From Enterobacteriaceae bacterium (GTDB lineage: Bacteria; Pseudomonadota; Gammaproteobacteria; Enterobacterales; Enterobacteriaceae), in contig CABIZV010000003.1 in NCBI GenBank assembly GCA_902363335.1, positions 221,475 to 285,474 of the forward strand: DNA of 64,000 nucleotides, read 5' to 3'. The translations under genes and the position numbers were made by a program. This document shows positions 1 to 8,360 of this stretch, piece after piece. Within the stretch, counting starts at the first letter, position 1. Each line of letters starts with the position of its first letter. The notes below the pieces were generated by a model that worked only from the letters and a program-made list of their open reading frames with translations, had not been told where the DNA came from and did no database searches.

Positions 1-1
1 C

Positions 2-949
2 GGCACTCAGGACACCCATAAAGTGCTTGAGAAGAAGCTAGCAAACTTCCTCGGGATGGAAGATGCCATTCTGTACTCTTCTTGTTTCGACGCTAACGGC
101 GGCCTGTTTGAAACCCTGCTCGGCGCAGAGGATGCCATCATTTCCGACGCGCTGAATCATGCTTCCATCATCGACGGCGTACGTCTTTGCAAAGCGAAGC
201 GCTTCCGTTATGCCAACAACGATATGCAAGAACTGGAAACTCGCCTGAAAGAAGCGCGTGAAGCCGGTGCTCGCCATGTGCTGATTGCCACTGACGGCGT
301 TTTCTCAATGGACGGCGTCATTGCCAACCTGAAAGGCGTGTGCGATCTGGCGGACAAATACGATGCGCTGGTGATGGTCGATGACTCACACGCCGTCGGC
401 TTCGTAGGCGAAAACGGTCGTGGTTCCCATGAGTACTGCGAAGTGATGGGGCGCGTTGACATTATTACCGGTACGCTGGGCAAAGCCCTCGGCGGCGCGT
501 CCGGCGGCTATACCGCTGCGCGTAAAGAGGTGGTGGAGTGGCTGCGTCAGCGTTCACGTCCATACCTGTTCTCCAACTCTCTGGCGCCAGCCATCGTCGC
601 CGCTTCCATTAAAGTTCTTGAGATGGTGGAGTCAGGTGCTGAACTGCGTGACCGCCTGTGGGCTAACGCCCGTCTGTTCCGCGAGAAAATGAGCGCGGCA
701 GGTTTCACGCTGGCTGGGGCTGACCACGCGATTATTCCGGTGATGTTGGGTGACGCGGTCATCGCGCAGAACTTTGCCCGTGAACTGCAAAAAGAAGGGA
801 TCTACGTGACCGGGTTCTTCTTCCCGGTAGTACCAAAAGGTCAGGCGCGTATTCGTACCCAAATGTCGGCGGCGCATACGACGGAACAAATTGAACGTGC
901 GGTGGCAGCCTTTACCCGCATCGGTAAACAACTGGGCGTAATTGCCTAA
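2..949 (+). CDS. kbl: 2-amino-3-ketobutyrate CoA ligase (partial, 5' end outside window)
   Basis: This is the C-terminal part (about 315 residues) of the PLP enzyme that cleaves 2-amino-3-ketobutyrate with CoA to glycine and acetyl-CoA, the second step of threonine degradation. The frame is open from base 2, so the start lies upstream of the window; the GTG at 23 is internal. The PLP-lysine motif TGTLGKALGGASGG and the aminotransferase motif DDSHAVGF are visible. The sequence follows E. coli Kbl (398 residues) almost residue for residue. It ends 9 nt before tdh, the usual kbl-tdh operon. Function rests on family knowledge; identity is very sure. Confidence 0.97.
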   Translation, partial: GTQDTHKVLEKKLANFLGMEDAILYSSCFDANGGLFETLLGAEDAIISDALNHASIIDGVRLCKAKRFRYANNDMQELETRLKEAREAGARHVLIATDGVFSMDGVIANLKGVCDLADKYDALVMVDDSHAVGFVGENGRGSHEYCEVMGRVDIITGTLGKALGGASGGYTAARKEVVEWLRQRSRPYLFSNSLAPAIVAASIKVLEMVESGAELRDRLWANARLFREKMSAAGFTLAGADHAIIPVMLGDAVIAQNFARELQKEGIYVTGFFFPVVPKGQARIRTQMSAAHTTEQIERAVAAFTRIGKQLGVIA

Positions 950-958
950 GGGTGTGAG

Positions 959-1984
959 ATGAAAGCGTTATCTAAACTGAAAGCCGAAGAAGGCATCTGG
1001 ATGACCGATGTTCCAGAACCGGAGCTCGGCCATAATGACCTGCTGATTAAGATCCGTAAGACCGCAATTTGCGGTACCGATGTGCATATCTATAACTGGG
1101 ATGAATGGTCGCAGAAGACGATCCCGGTTCCGATGGTTGTGGGGCATGAATACGTCGGTGAAGTCATCGGTATCGGCCAGGAAGTGCGTGGTTTTAAGAT
1201 TGGTGACCGCGTTTCTGGTGAAGGTCATATTACCTGTGGGCATTGCCGTAACTGCCGCGCGGGCCGGACGCATCTGTGCCGCAACACTATCGGCGTAGGG
1301 GTGAATCGCCCGGGATGCTTTGCAGAACAGCTGGTGATCCCAGCGTTCAACGCCTTCAAAATCCCCGACAACATCTCTGACGATCTGGCCTCCATTTTCG
1401 ACCCGTTTGGTAACGCTGTTCATACCGCGCTCTCATTTGATCTCGTGGGTGAAGATGTCCTGGTGTCCGGCGCAGGCCCGATTGGCGTGATGGCGGCTGC
1501 GGTGGCTAAACACGTGGGTGCACGTAACGTTGTCATCACTGACGTCAATGAATACCGTCTGGAGCTGGCGCGTAAAATGGGCGTGACGCGTGCGGTAAAC
1601 GTATCGAAAGAGAACCTCAACGACGTGATGGCCGAACTGGGCATGACCGAAGGTTTCGATGTGGGTCTGGAAATGTCCGGCGCGCCACCGGCGTTCCGCT
1701 CCATGCTTGATACCATGAACCACGGCGGCCGTATTGCGATGCTGGGAATTCCGCCATCCGATATGTCTATCGACTGGACGAAAGTTATCTTTAAGGGTCT
1801 GTTTATTAAAGGTATCTACGGCCGTGAAATGTTTGAGACCTGGTACAAGATGGCGGCATTGATTCAGTCTGGCCTGGATCTGTCACCCATCATCACCCAC
1901 CGTTTCAGTATCGATGATTTCCAGAAGGGCTTTGACGCGATGCGTTCCGGCCAATCAGGGAAAGTGATTCTGAGCTGGGATTAA
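959..1984 (+). CDS. tdh: L-threonine 3-dehydrogenase
   Basis: Zinc medium-chain dehydrogenase of 341 residues, the same length as E. coli Tdh. It oxidises L-threonine with NAD+ to 2-amino-3-ketobutyrate, the substrate of Kbl encoded just upstream. Catalytic zinc ligands Cys38, His63 and Glu64 are present, and the structural zinc loop has Cys93, Cys96, Cys99 and Cys107. The nucleotide-binding segment GAGPIGVMAA lies near residue 175. The start ATG follows the kbl stop by 9 nt. A hairpin with a T-rich tail follows the stop, so kbl-tdh looks like a two-gene unit; in E. coli it is leucine/Lrp controlled, which I did not verify here. Confidence 0.98.
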   Translation: MKALSKLKAEEGIWMTDVPEPELGHNDLLIKIRKTAICGTDVHIYNWDEWSQKTIPVPMVVGHEYVGEVIGIGQEVRGFKIGDRVSGEGHITCGHCRNCRAGRTHLCRNTIGVGVNRPGCFAEQLVIPAFNAFKIPDNISDDLASIFDPFGNAVHTALSFDLVGEDVLVSGAGPIGVMAAAVAKHVGARNVVITDVNEYRLELARKMGVTRAVNVSKENLNDVMAELGMTEGFDVGLEMSGAPPAFRSMLDTMNHGGRIAMLGIPPSDMSIDWTKVIFKGLFIKGIYGREMFETWYKMAALIQSGLDLSPIITHRFSIDDFQKGFDAMRSGQSGKVILSWD

Positions 1985-1987
1985 TGA

Positions 1988-2022
1988 CAAAAGGCCTGGA
2001 GAATGCGCCAGGCCTTTTATTT
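1988..2022 (+). terminator. Rho-independent terminator after tdh
   Basis: Perfect inverted repeat AAAAGGCCTGG / CCAGGCCTTTT with an 8-nt loop, followed by ATTTT, starting three bases after the tdh stop codon. Confidence 0.85.
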
Positions 2023-2078
2023 TCGCCACAATCTCTAGTAGGCTAGTGCCAGTTTAATTTTTACTGCAAAGGGCGAGT

Positions 2079-3029
2079 ATGACCAGCCAGACAATCGATG
2101 TGAGCGTCATTATTCCGGTTTATAACGGCGAAAAAAGCATTAAGCAGATGGTTGATGATGTTTTAGCCGAAAAAAGAGTGTCATTGGAGTTAATTGTTAT
2201 TGATGATGGCTCAACGGATAATACGCTGCACATTCTTTCTTCTATTACCGATCCCCGGCTGAAAGTTCTCACTCAAAAAAACAGCGGCGTTTATGCTGCG
2301 CGAAATGCGGGGCTGGCTGCGCATAAAGGCAAATGGCTTATTTTGCTGGATGCGGATGATGAAATTCATCCCGATATGATTTATTCGCGATTCTCGTTAG
2401 CGGAAGAAAACAACTGTGACGTTCTGGTGGCGAATGGCATGTTTACCGCCGCGCGTCAAAATCATCACGGACGCCGCGTCCATTCGCGACAAATTTATAA
2501 TCAGCCACAGCGCGGCTTCGAGTGGATTAACCACGCGGTGAAGGTGCGTGAATGGCCACATTATATCTGGTTGCAGATTATTCGCTCAGAATACATTAAA
2601 AACAATAATATCGACTTCCATCTTGGTAGCAGCCATAAAGATATACTCTGGACAACCGAGCTGGCGTTAGCGAATGGTCATTTTTATGTTGCCGAAACAC
2701 CTGATTATTACTATATAAAAAATACTGAATCTATTACCAACCATACGCGTTACTACGACCCTCGCGCTTATAGCTATATTGATATCATCAGTAAATTAAT
2801 TGCTTATGCGAAACGAGACGAATATGCGCCGGTACGTCGTTCATTGCTGATTCATGCGCTTAAAGAGAGCGGCCATTTCCTCGGCCTGTACCGTCGCAAA
2901 ATACAAGACCGGACGGCAGTGCGACAGAAGTTTAATGAAATGATTAAGCTGGGTGATCTCGCAAAAGGGGTTACCGATATGCACAGCGCCTGGTTCCTGT
3001 TCCGCCTGTGGTTAAAAATGCGGGCGTAG
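2079..3029 (+). CDS. waaH: family 2 glycosyltransferase, WaaH (YibD)-like
   Basis: A 316-residue GT-A glycosyltransferase. The N-terminus has the GT2 signature VSVIIPVYNGE, a DDGSTDNT segment and the metal-binding DADDE motif near residue 92. The C-terminal half carries an HKDILWTTE motif that resembles the matching part of E. coli WaaH, the PhoB-induced enzyme that adds glucuronic acid to the LPS inner core. Position between tdh and yibQ is the same as waaH in E. coli. The protein is shorter than E. coli WaaH (about 344) and the N-terminal half is clearly divergent, so donor and acceptor may differ. The gene is more AT-rich than its neighbours. I saw no convincing Pho box upstream. Confidence 0.65.
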   Translation: MTSQTIDVSVIIPVYNGEKSIKQMVDDVLAEKRVSLELIVIDDGSTDNTLHILSSITDPRLKVLTQKNSGVYAARNAGLAAHKGKWLILLDADDEIHPDMIYSRFSLAEENNCDVLVANGMFTAARQNHHGRRVHSRQIYNQPQRGFEWINHAVKVREWPHYIWLQIIRSEYIKNNNIDFHLGSSHKDILWTTELALANGHFYVAETPDYYYIKNTESITNHTRYYDPRAYSYIDIISKLIAYAKRDEYAPVRRSLLIHALKESGHFLGLYRRKIQDRTAVRQKFNEMIKLGDLAKGVTDMHSAWFLFRLWLKMRA

Positions 3030-3041
3030 AACGCAAGGCAG

Positions 3042-3071
3042 AAAAAAACCGCGAGACTATCGCGGTTTTTT
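3042..3071. terminator. Bidirectional terminator between waaH and yibQ
   Basis: A-rich arm plus CCGCGA, a 5-nt loop, then TCGCGG with a T run. A-tract and T-tract flank the stem symmetrically, so it can serve the two converging genes. Confidence 0.85.
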
Positions 3072-3085
3072 GCTCCAAACGTTGC

Positions 3086-4006
3086 CTACCACCCTTGCCA
3101 TTGCAACTGCATATACTGCACCAGCGTGCTATGAGTAATGCTCTCGCTTAACACATTGAAGAAGCGGTCGGCGTACACAGGTTCCAGCGGTTTCTTCGGT
3201 TTGCACAGCTTCACGCCACGGAACGGATTGCGCGGTGCGGTAGGCTCGGTTTGTGGTGAATTGCGGCCTGGCGTCGACGTATCTACCTGCGGCTCATTAA
3301 GCAAGCTGCTTGGGCGTACCAGCGTGATGTCAGAGGGAAGGTTATAGACCATCTGCTGAAGGACGCGCACGGTAGTCGGGTGCGGGTGGCCGATGGCAAT
3401 GGCCGAGCCGTTTCGTCTGGCAAGCGCGATGGCGCGGTTAAACTGCACGCGAATATCCGCCTCATTTTGCGTGTCATCCAGGAACACGCGACGCTTAATC
3501 ACTTTCACCCCGGTACCGTTAGCCGCGCGCATCGCCTGGCTATTCCCGATGGTCATGCTGTCGAGAAAGTAGAGGTTATAGCGACCCAGCGCCTGCATCA
3601 CCTTCTGCATGCCGGGCAGGCTGGAGGTCATTGCGCTGCCCATGTGGTTGTTCAGACCCACGGCATACGGCACTTTATCCACGGCTTCGCGAATAATGCG
3701 CTCGATTTCGCCCTGGCTCATCTCCGGGCGCAGAGTATCTTTTTCCAGCGGCTGCTTGCTGAGCGGCGCCATAGGCAGATGGATGAGTACTTCGCGACCG
3801 CTGTTATGCGCCTTGGTCGCCATTTCACGGGCGTGCGGCGCATTGGGTAAAACGGCGACAGAGATGGCGGACGGCATTGCCAGCACCTGGTTTTCCTGGT
3901 GCGGGCGATAACCAAAATCATCGATAACGATAGACAGTTTTCCAGCATAGCCTGGTGCAGCTAATGCCAGAGAACTCAGAAGAACGACCTGGCGAAATTG
4001 AAGCAA
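3086..4006 (-). CDS. yibQ: divergent polysaccharide deacetylase family protein YibQ
   Basis: A 306-residue exported protein of the divergent polysaccharide deacetylase family (E. coli YibQ, 319). An N-terminal signal peptide (hydrophobic stretch ending near Ala-Gly at about residue 22) is followed by the family opening SIVIDDFGYR. Later motifs include HLPMAP and GLNNHMGSAMT. Substrate is not known; the family resembles NodB deacetylases but lacks the complete metal set. It starts 3 nt after the envC stop and is the last gene of a leftward gpmM-envC-yibQ unit, which suggests a role around the cell wall. That role is inference from position. Confidence 0.93.
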   Translation of the reverse strand: MLQFRQVVLLSSLALAAPGYAGKLSIVIDDFGYRPHQENQVLAMPSAISVAVLPNAPHAREMATKAHNSGREVLIHLPMAPLSKQPLEKDTLRPEMSQGEIERIIREAVDKVPYAVGLNNHMGSAMTSSLPGMQKVMQALGRYNLYFLDSMTIGNSQAMRAANGTGVKVIKRRVFLDDTQNEADIRVQFNRAIALARRNGSAIAIGHPHPTTVRVLQQMVYNLPSDITLVRPSSLLNEPQVDTSTPGRNSPQTEPTAPRNPFRGVKLCKPKKPLEPVYADRFFNVLSESITHSTLVQYMQLQWQGW

Positions 4007-4009
4007 ATC

Positions 4010-5281
4010 TTATCTTCCCAACCACGGCAGTGGATTGACCGCCTGACCCTGGCGGCGAATTTCGAAATAGAGCGACGGTCTGCCCTGACCGCCACTGTTG
4101 CCCACCAGAGCAATAGGCTGTCCGGCACGCACCTGCGTGCCAACGCTGACCAGTGCGCTCTGGTTGTAACCGTATAGGCTCATATCGCCTTTACCATGTT
4201 CGACCACGACCACAAGACCATAGCCCTGCAGCCAGTCGGCCAGGATGACGCGACCATCGGCAATGGCTTTGACTTCGGTGCCTTCCGATGCGCTAATAAC
4301 CATCCCCTTCCAACGTAGTTCACCTTGCAGCTGTTCGCCATAGCGATGCAGCGTTGTACCGCGTACCGGCCAGTAGGCTTGACCGCGTGGCGCGCCCAGA
4401 CCGCCGGTTCGCGCCATTAGCGAGCGTTCACTTTCGGAAGGTTTGTAGGTGGTGCCTTTACGGGTTGCCTCCTGCTGGCGGCTACGCACGGCATCGGCTT
4501 CCCGGGCTTCACGCTCGGCGCGGGCTTTCGCCGCGGCGGCCGCTCGTGCAATGCTGTTACGCAGGCGTGATTCGTTAGCCCGCATTTCGCTTAACTGCTG
4601 CTGCCCTTGCTGGATAGAAGATTCCAGCCCTGAAAGGGTTTTCTGACGTTCGTTACGCGCCTGCTCCAGCTTGGTCTGCTGGGCGCGTTGTTCGTATAAC
4701 AGCGTTTGCTGCTGGCTTTGCTTCTCTTCAAGCTCAGTTTTCTGTGCCGCAACCTGCTCGCGCGTCTCTTTAAGCTCGGCGATCGTTTCCTGGCGCGCCT
4801 GATTCAGATAACCAAAATAGGCCTGTAAACGCTGCCCGCGCTGGCTCTCTTCACCGCTGAGAATAAGCTGAATACCGGTATGCTCGCCCTGACGAAACGC
4901 CGCATCTAACTGGGCGGCAAGATTACGTTCCTGCGCCTGCCGCTGCTTTTCGAGTTTGGCGATAGAAGCGTTCATCTCGGCAATTTGCGCATTAAGCTGC
5001 GCCAGCGAGTTTTGCGTTTCGCGCAGCTGACGTGCGGCCACGGAAATAGCTTGTTCCTGGGCTTTAAGCTGGGCTAAGAGGGTGGCTCGTTGCTGTTGCT
5101 GTTGGCGTACCGCGCGCTCTTTGGCGGCGATATCGGCCTGAATAGATTGCAGCTGTGAGCGGTCGTCCGCGTGGGCGGGCGTGGCGCACAGCAATACGCC
5201 AGCGCTAAGCGCGCTGGCGTACAACGTGGACCGAAGCGTTGCTCCGGCCCATTTAATGGAATAAATCGCCTTTCCCCTCAT
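4010..5281 (-). CDS. envC: murein hydrolase activator EnvC
   Basis: A 423-residue periplasmic division factor (E. coli EnvC, 419). A signal peptide ends at about AHA (residue 38). Long Gln/Glu/Arg-rich coiled coils follow (roughly 40-275), then a C-terminal LytM domain (about 300-423). In the family EnvC activates amidases AmiA and AmiB at the septum under FtsEX control. The LytM domain is degenerate: where active enzymes carry an HxH metal motif this one reads LYGYN, which fits an activator and not an enzyme. It lies 9 nt after gpmM and 3 nt before yibQ. The first 30 residues differ from E. coli, so the exact start is less sure. Confidence 0.95.
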   Translation of the reverse strand: MRGKAIYSIKWAGATLRSTLYASALSAGVLLCATPAHADDRSQLQSIQADIAAKERAVRQQQQQRATLLAQLKAQEQAISVAARQLRETQNSLAQLNAQIAEMNASIAKLEKQRQAQERNLAAQLDAAFRQGEHTGIQLILSGEESQRGQRLQAYFGYLNQARQETIAELKETREQVAAQKTELEEKQSQQQTLLYEQRAQQTKLEQARNERQKTLSGLESSIQQGQQQLSEMRANESRLRNSIARAAAAAKARAEREAREADAVRSRQQEATRKGTTYKPSESERSLMARTGGLGAPRGQAYWPVRGTTLHRYGEQLQGELRWKGMVISASEGTEVKAIADGRVILADWLQGYGLVVVVEHGKGDMSLYGYNQSALVSVGTQVRAGQPIALVGNSGGQGRPSLYFEIRRQGQAVNPLPWLGR

Positions 5282-5290
5282 GGGGAGGGA

Positions 5291-6838
5291 TTATTCCACG
5301 ATGAACAGCGGCTTACCAGTCATCTGTTGCGGGATTTCCATCCCCATCAGTGACAGCATGGTTGGCGCGATATCAGAGAGCTTACCGCCTTCTACCGCTT
5401 TCACGGATTTATCACCAACGTAGATCAGCGGAACCGGCAGGCTAGTGTGGGCAGTGTGGGCCTGGCCGGTAGCCGGGTCACGCATCTGCTCAGCGTTGCC
5501 GTGGTCAGCGGTAACCAGCAGTTGGCCGCCCACTTTTTCGATAGCGTGGGTGACTTCATCCAGGCAGTGATCCAGCGCTTCAACCGCCTTCACTGCAGCT
5601 TCCATCACGCCGGTATGACCAACCATATCGCCGTTCGGGTAGTTACAAATGATGGTGTCGTACTTGCCGCTTTCGATAGCCGCAACCAGCTTCTCAGTCA
5701 GCTCAGCGGAGCTCATTTCTGGCTGCAGGTCGTAGGTCGCCACTTTCGGAGAGTTGATAAGGATGCGATCTTCGCCTTTGAACGGGTCTTCTACGCCGCC
5801 GTTAAAGAAGAAGGTCACGTGCGCATATTTCTCAGTTTCGGAGATGCGCAGCTGCGTTTTGTCGTGCTTCGCCATCCACTCGCCAAAGGTGTTTTCCAAA
5901 GACGCTGGTGGATAAGCGCACGGTGCTTTGATGTCTGCGGCGTATTCGGTCAGCATGATGAAATCGCCCAGCTTCACTTCTTTACGACGCTTGAAGCCGT
6001 CGAAATCAGCGTTAACGAATGCGCGGGTAATTTCACGCGCACGGTCTGCACGGAAGTTCATGAAGATCAGCGCATCGCCGTCTTCCATAGCGGCATCGGC
6101 CTGGCCTGCAGCGCGGATAACGGTCGCTTTCACGAATTCGTCGTTTTCATCACGGGCATAAGCGGATTCCAGCGCGGCAACGGCGGTATCTGCCTGGAAC
6201 TGGCCTTTCGCTTCAACCAGCAGGTTGTAGGCTTCTTCAACGCGATCCCAACGGTTATCGCGGTCCATGGCGTAGTAACGACCAATGATGGACGCCACGC
6301 GACCTTTGCCCAGCGCGGCAAATTTGTCTTCAAATGTTTGCAGGGAACCTTTAGCGCTGCGCGGCGGGGTATCACGGCCGTCGAGGAAAGCGTGCAGGTA
6401 GATTTTTTCAGCGCCACGTTCAGCTGCCAGCTCAACCATCGCCAGGATGTGATCTTCATGGCTGTGAACGCCACCGGCGGACAGCAGGCCCATGATGTGC
6501 ACGGCTTTGCCTGCGGCAACGGCTTTATCAACGGCGCCAGACAGCACTGGGTTTGCAAAGAAAGTGCGTTCTTTGATTTCAACGTCGAGACGGGTCAGGT
6601 CCTGATAAACAATGCGACCAGCGCCAAGGTTTACGTGACCCACTTCGGAGTTGCCCATCTGACCATCAGGCAGGCCCACTTCCAGACCTGATGCCTGGAT
6701 CAGGGTATGCGGACGTTTTGCCCACAGCGCATCCATAACCGGAGTTTTTGCACTGAAAATAGCGTTATCCTGCTGCTCTTCGCGGTAGCCGTAGCCATCC
6801 AGGATCACCAGTACCATAGGTTTTTTAGAAACCGACAT
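5291..6838 (-). CDS. gpmM: 2,3-bisphosphoglycerate-independent phosphoglycerate mutase
   Basis: A 515-residue manganese-dependent phosphoglycerate mutase (iPGM, alkaline phosphatase superfamily) interconverting 3- and 2-phosphoglycerate in glycolysis. The N-terminus has the metal-binding Asp in LVILDGYGYRE. The catalytic serine is Ser64 in MGNSEVGH. The C-terminal metal motif TADHGNAEQM is present. Length matches E. coli (514). The start ATG at 6838 is preceded by a moderate AGGTTGT-type site. It is the first gene of gpmM-envC-yibQ and is divergent from yibN across a 248-nt intergenic region. Confidence 0.97.
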   Translation of the reverse strand: MSVSKKPMVLVILDGYGYREEQQDNAIFSAKTPVMDALWAKRPHTLIQASGLEVGLPDGQMGNSEVGHVNLGAGRIVYQDLTRLDVEIKERTFFANPVLSGAVDKAVAAGKAVHIMGLLSAGGVHSHEDHILAMVELAAERGAEKIYLHAFLDGRDTPPRSAKGSLQTFEDKFAALGKGRVASIIGRYYAMDRDNRWDRVEEAYNLLVEAKGQFQADTAVAALESAYARDENDEFVKATVIRAAGQADAAMEDGDALIFMNFRADRAREITRAFVNADFDGFKRRKEVKLGDFIMLTEYAADIKAPCAYPPASLENTFGEWMAKHDKTQLRISETEKYAHVTFFFNGGVEDPFKGEDRILINSPKVATYDLQPEMSSAELTEKLVAAIESGKYDTIICNYPNGDMVGHTGVMEAAVKAVEALDHCLDEVTHAIEKVGGQLLVTADHGNAEQMRDPATGQAHTAHTSLPVPLIYVGDKSVKAVEGGKLSDIAPTMLSLMGMEIPQQMTGKPLFIVE

Positions 6839-7086
6839 TGCGACAACCTCATGCTCAAAAGACAGAAAATTTGCGTAATTTTACTACAGCTGAATCGATA
6901 AAATAACAATGAGAGATCAAAGAAAGCGGGGAGATGATGGGCGAAAAGCACACATTTTTCTCCTTTTTTCCGTAGCACGCCGCAGAAAATACATTACATC
7001 ACGCGCGCTGGCTGTATTTGCGCCACGCCGCAGGTATACTCCTTCCCTGGTTTTTAAACATTACACGTCGGGAGCTGTTACCCCCC

Positions 7087-7518
7087 ATGCAAGAGATTAT
7101 GCAATTTGTTGGTCGTCACCCAGTTCTGAGTATCGCGTGGATCGCGCTGCTGGCGGCCGTGCTGTTCACCACGTTCAAAGGGCTGATGTCCAAAGTTAAA
7201 GTCATCACCCGTGGCGAAGTGACGCGTTTAATTAACAAAGAAGACGCGGTGGTGGTTGATCTGCGCCAGCGTGACGATTTCCGTAAAGGCCACATCGCCG
7301 GTTCTTTGAACCTGCTGCCTGCTGAAATCAAAGCCAATAACGTCGGTGAGCTGGACAAACACAAAGACAAGCCGGTGATTGTTACCGACGGTACCGGAAT
7401 GCAAGCCACTGAATCAGCTAGCTTGCTGCTGAAAGCGGGCTTTGAAAAAGTCTTCGTACTCAAAGAAGGTATCGCTGGCTGGAGCGGTGAAAACCTGCCT
7501 CTGGTTCGCGGAAAGTAA
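7087..7518 (+). CDS. yibN: rhodanese-like membrane-anchored protein YibN
   Basis: A 143-residue protein, identical in length to E. coli YibN. An N-terminal transmembrane helix (about residues 12-31) is followed by a rhodanese-like domain (about 40-143) with VVDLRQRDDFRKGHIAGS. The start ATG at 7087 gives the E. coli N-terminus MQEIMQFVGRHP; an upstream in-frame start would add a segment unlike the family. The protein contains no cysteine at all, so it cannot form the cysteine persulfide of a catalytic sulfurtransferase. It heads yibN-grxC-secB-gpsA. A TATACT hexamer at 7035-7040 is a candidate -10 element. Confidence 0.94.
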   Translation: MQEIMQFVGRHPVLSIAWIALLAAVLFTTFKGLMSKVKVITRGEVTRLINKEDAVVVDLRQRDDFRKGHIAGSLNLLPAEIKANNVGELDKHKDKPVIVTDGTGMQATESASLLLKAGFEKVFVLKEGIAGWSGENLPLVRGK

Positions 7519-7556
7519 GACCTGCTCATTTATCGGGTAAAGTCAGGAGAGATGTT

Positions 7557-7808
7557 ATGGCGAAGATTGAAATCTATACCAAAGCGACCTGCCCTTATTG
7601 CCATCGTGCAAAAGCGCTGCTGTCGGCAAAAGGCGTGTCTTTCGAAGAACTGCCGATTGACGGTAACGCCGAAAAGCGCGAAGAGATGATTCAGCGCAGT
7701 GGACGTACGACGGTTCCGCAGATTTTTATTGATGCACAGCACATTGGCGGCTGTGACGACTTGTATGCGCTTGATGCTCGTGGTGGACTCGATCCCCTGC
7801 TGAAATAA
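7557..7808 (+). CDS. grxC: glutaredoxin 3
   Basis: An 83-residue cytosolic dithiol glutaredoxin that reduces disulfides and glutathione-mixed disulfides with glutathione. The active site CPYC lies at residues 12-15. The cis-proline motif TTVPQIF and the GGCDDL glutathione-binding segment are intact. Length matches E. coli GrxC. A good GGAGAG ribosome-binding site precedes the ATG. It is the second gene of the yibN-grxC-secB-gpsA cluster. Confidence 0.98.
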   Translation: MAKIEIYTKATCPYCHRAKALLSAKGVSFEELPIDGNAEKREEMIQRSGRTTVPQIFIDAQHIGGCDDLYALDARGGLDPLLK

Positions 7809-7822
7809 TGCTTTATTAAGCG

Positions 7823-7849
7823 CTCACGCCTGCCCTTTGTGGGCGTGAG
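7823..7849 (+). other. Intercistronic hairpin between grxC and secB
   Basis: Inverted repeat CTCACGCC / GGCGTGAG with an 11-nt loop and no T run after it. It may be a processing or mRNA-stability hairpin and not a terminator. Confidence 0.5.
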
Positions 7850-7892
7850 GCATACCGCCTATTTTAAGGACAACACGAAAGGGTTTTTACAC

Positions 7893-8360
7893 ATGTCAGA
7901 ACAAAACAACGCAGAAATGGCTTTCCAGATCCAACGCATCTACACCAAAGACGTTTCTTTCGAAGCGCCAAATGCCCCTCAGGTTTTCCAGAAAGATTGG
8001 CAACCAGAGGTTAAACTTGATCTTGATACCGCATCCAACCAGCTGGCTGAAGGCGTGTATGAAGTGGTGCTGCGTGTCACCGTAACGGCGACTCTGGGCG
8101 AAGAAACTGCGTTCCTGTGCGAAACTCAGCAGGCGGGTATCTTCTCCATTGAAGGTATCGAAGGGACTCAGATGGCCCATTGTCTGGGTGCATACTGCCC
8201 GAACATCCTGTTCCCGTATGCGCGTGAATGCATCACCAGCCTGGTTTCCCGTGGGACTTTCCCACAGCTGAACCTTGCGCCAGTTAACTTTGATGCGCTG
8301 TTCATGAACTATTTGCAGCAGCAGGCTGGCGAAGGTGCAGAACAACATCAGGATGCCTGA
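7893..8360 (+). CDS. secB: protein-export chaperone SecB
   Basis: A 155-residue tetrameric chaperone that keeps precursor proteins unfolded and delivers them to SecA. The start ATG at 7893 gives the SecB N-terminus MSEQNNAEMAFQIQRIYTKD; an upstream in-frame start at 7839 would add 18 residues not found in the family. The conserved C-terminal SecA-binding region and the segment NILFPYARECITSLV are present. Its stop overlaps the gpsA start (TGATG), pointing to translational coupling. Confidence 0.98.
   Translation: MSEQNNAEMAFQIQRIYTKDVSFEAPNAPQVFQKDWQPEVKLDLDTASNQLAEGVYEVVLRVTVTATLGEETAFLCETQQAGIFSIEGIEGTQMAHCLGAYCPNILFPYARECITSLVSRGTFPQLNLAPVNFDALFMNYLQQQAGEGAEQHQDA

Noticed and set aside
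5447..6691. Long open frame (414 codons) on the plus strand opposite gpmM
   Set aside because: It is a shadow of the strongly conserved gpmM codons; it has no ribosome-binding site and no family resemblance.
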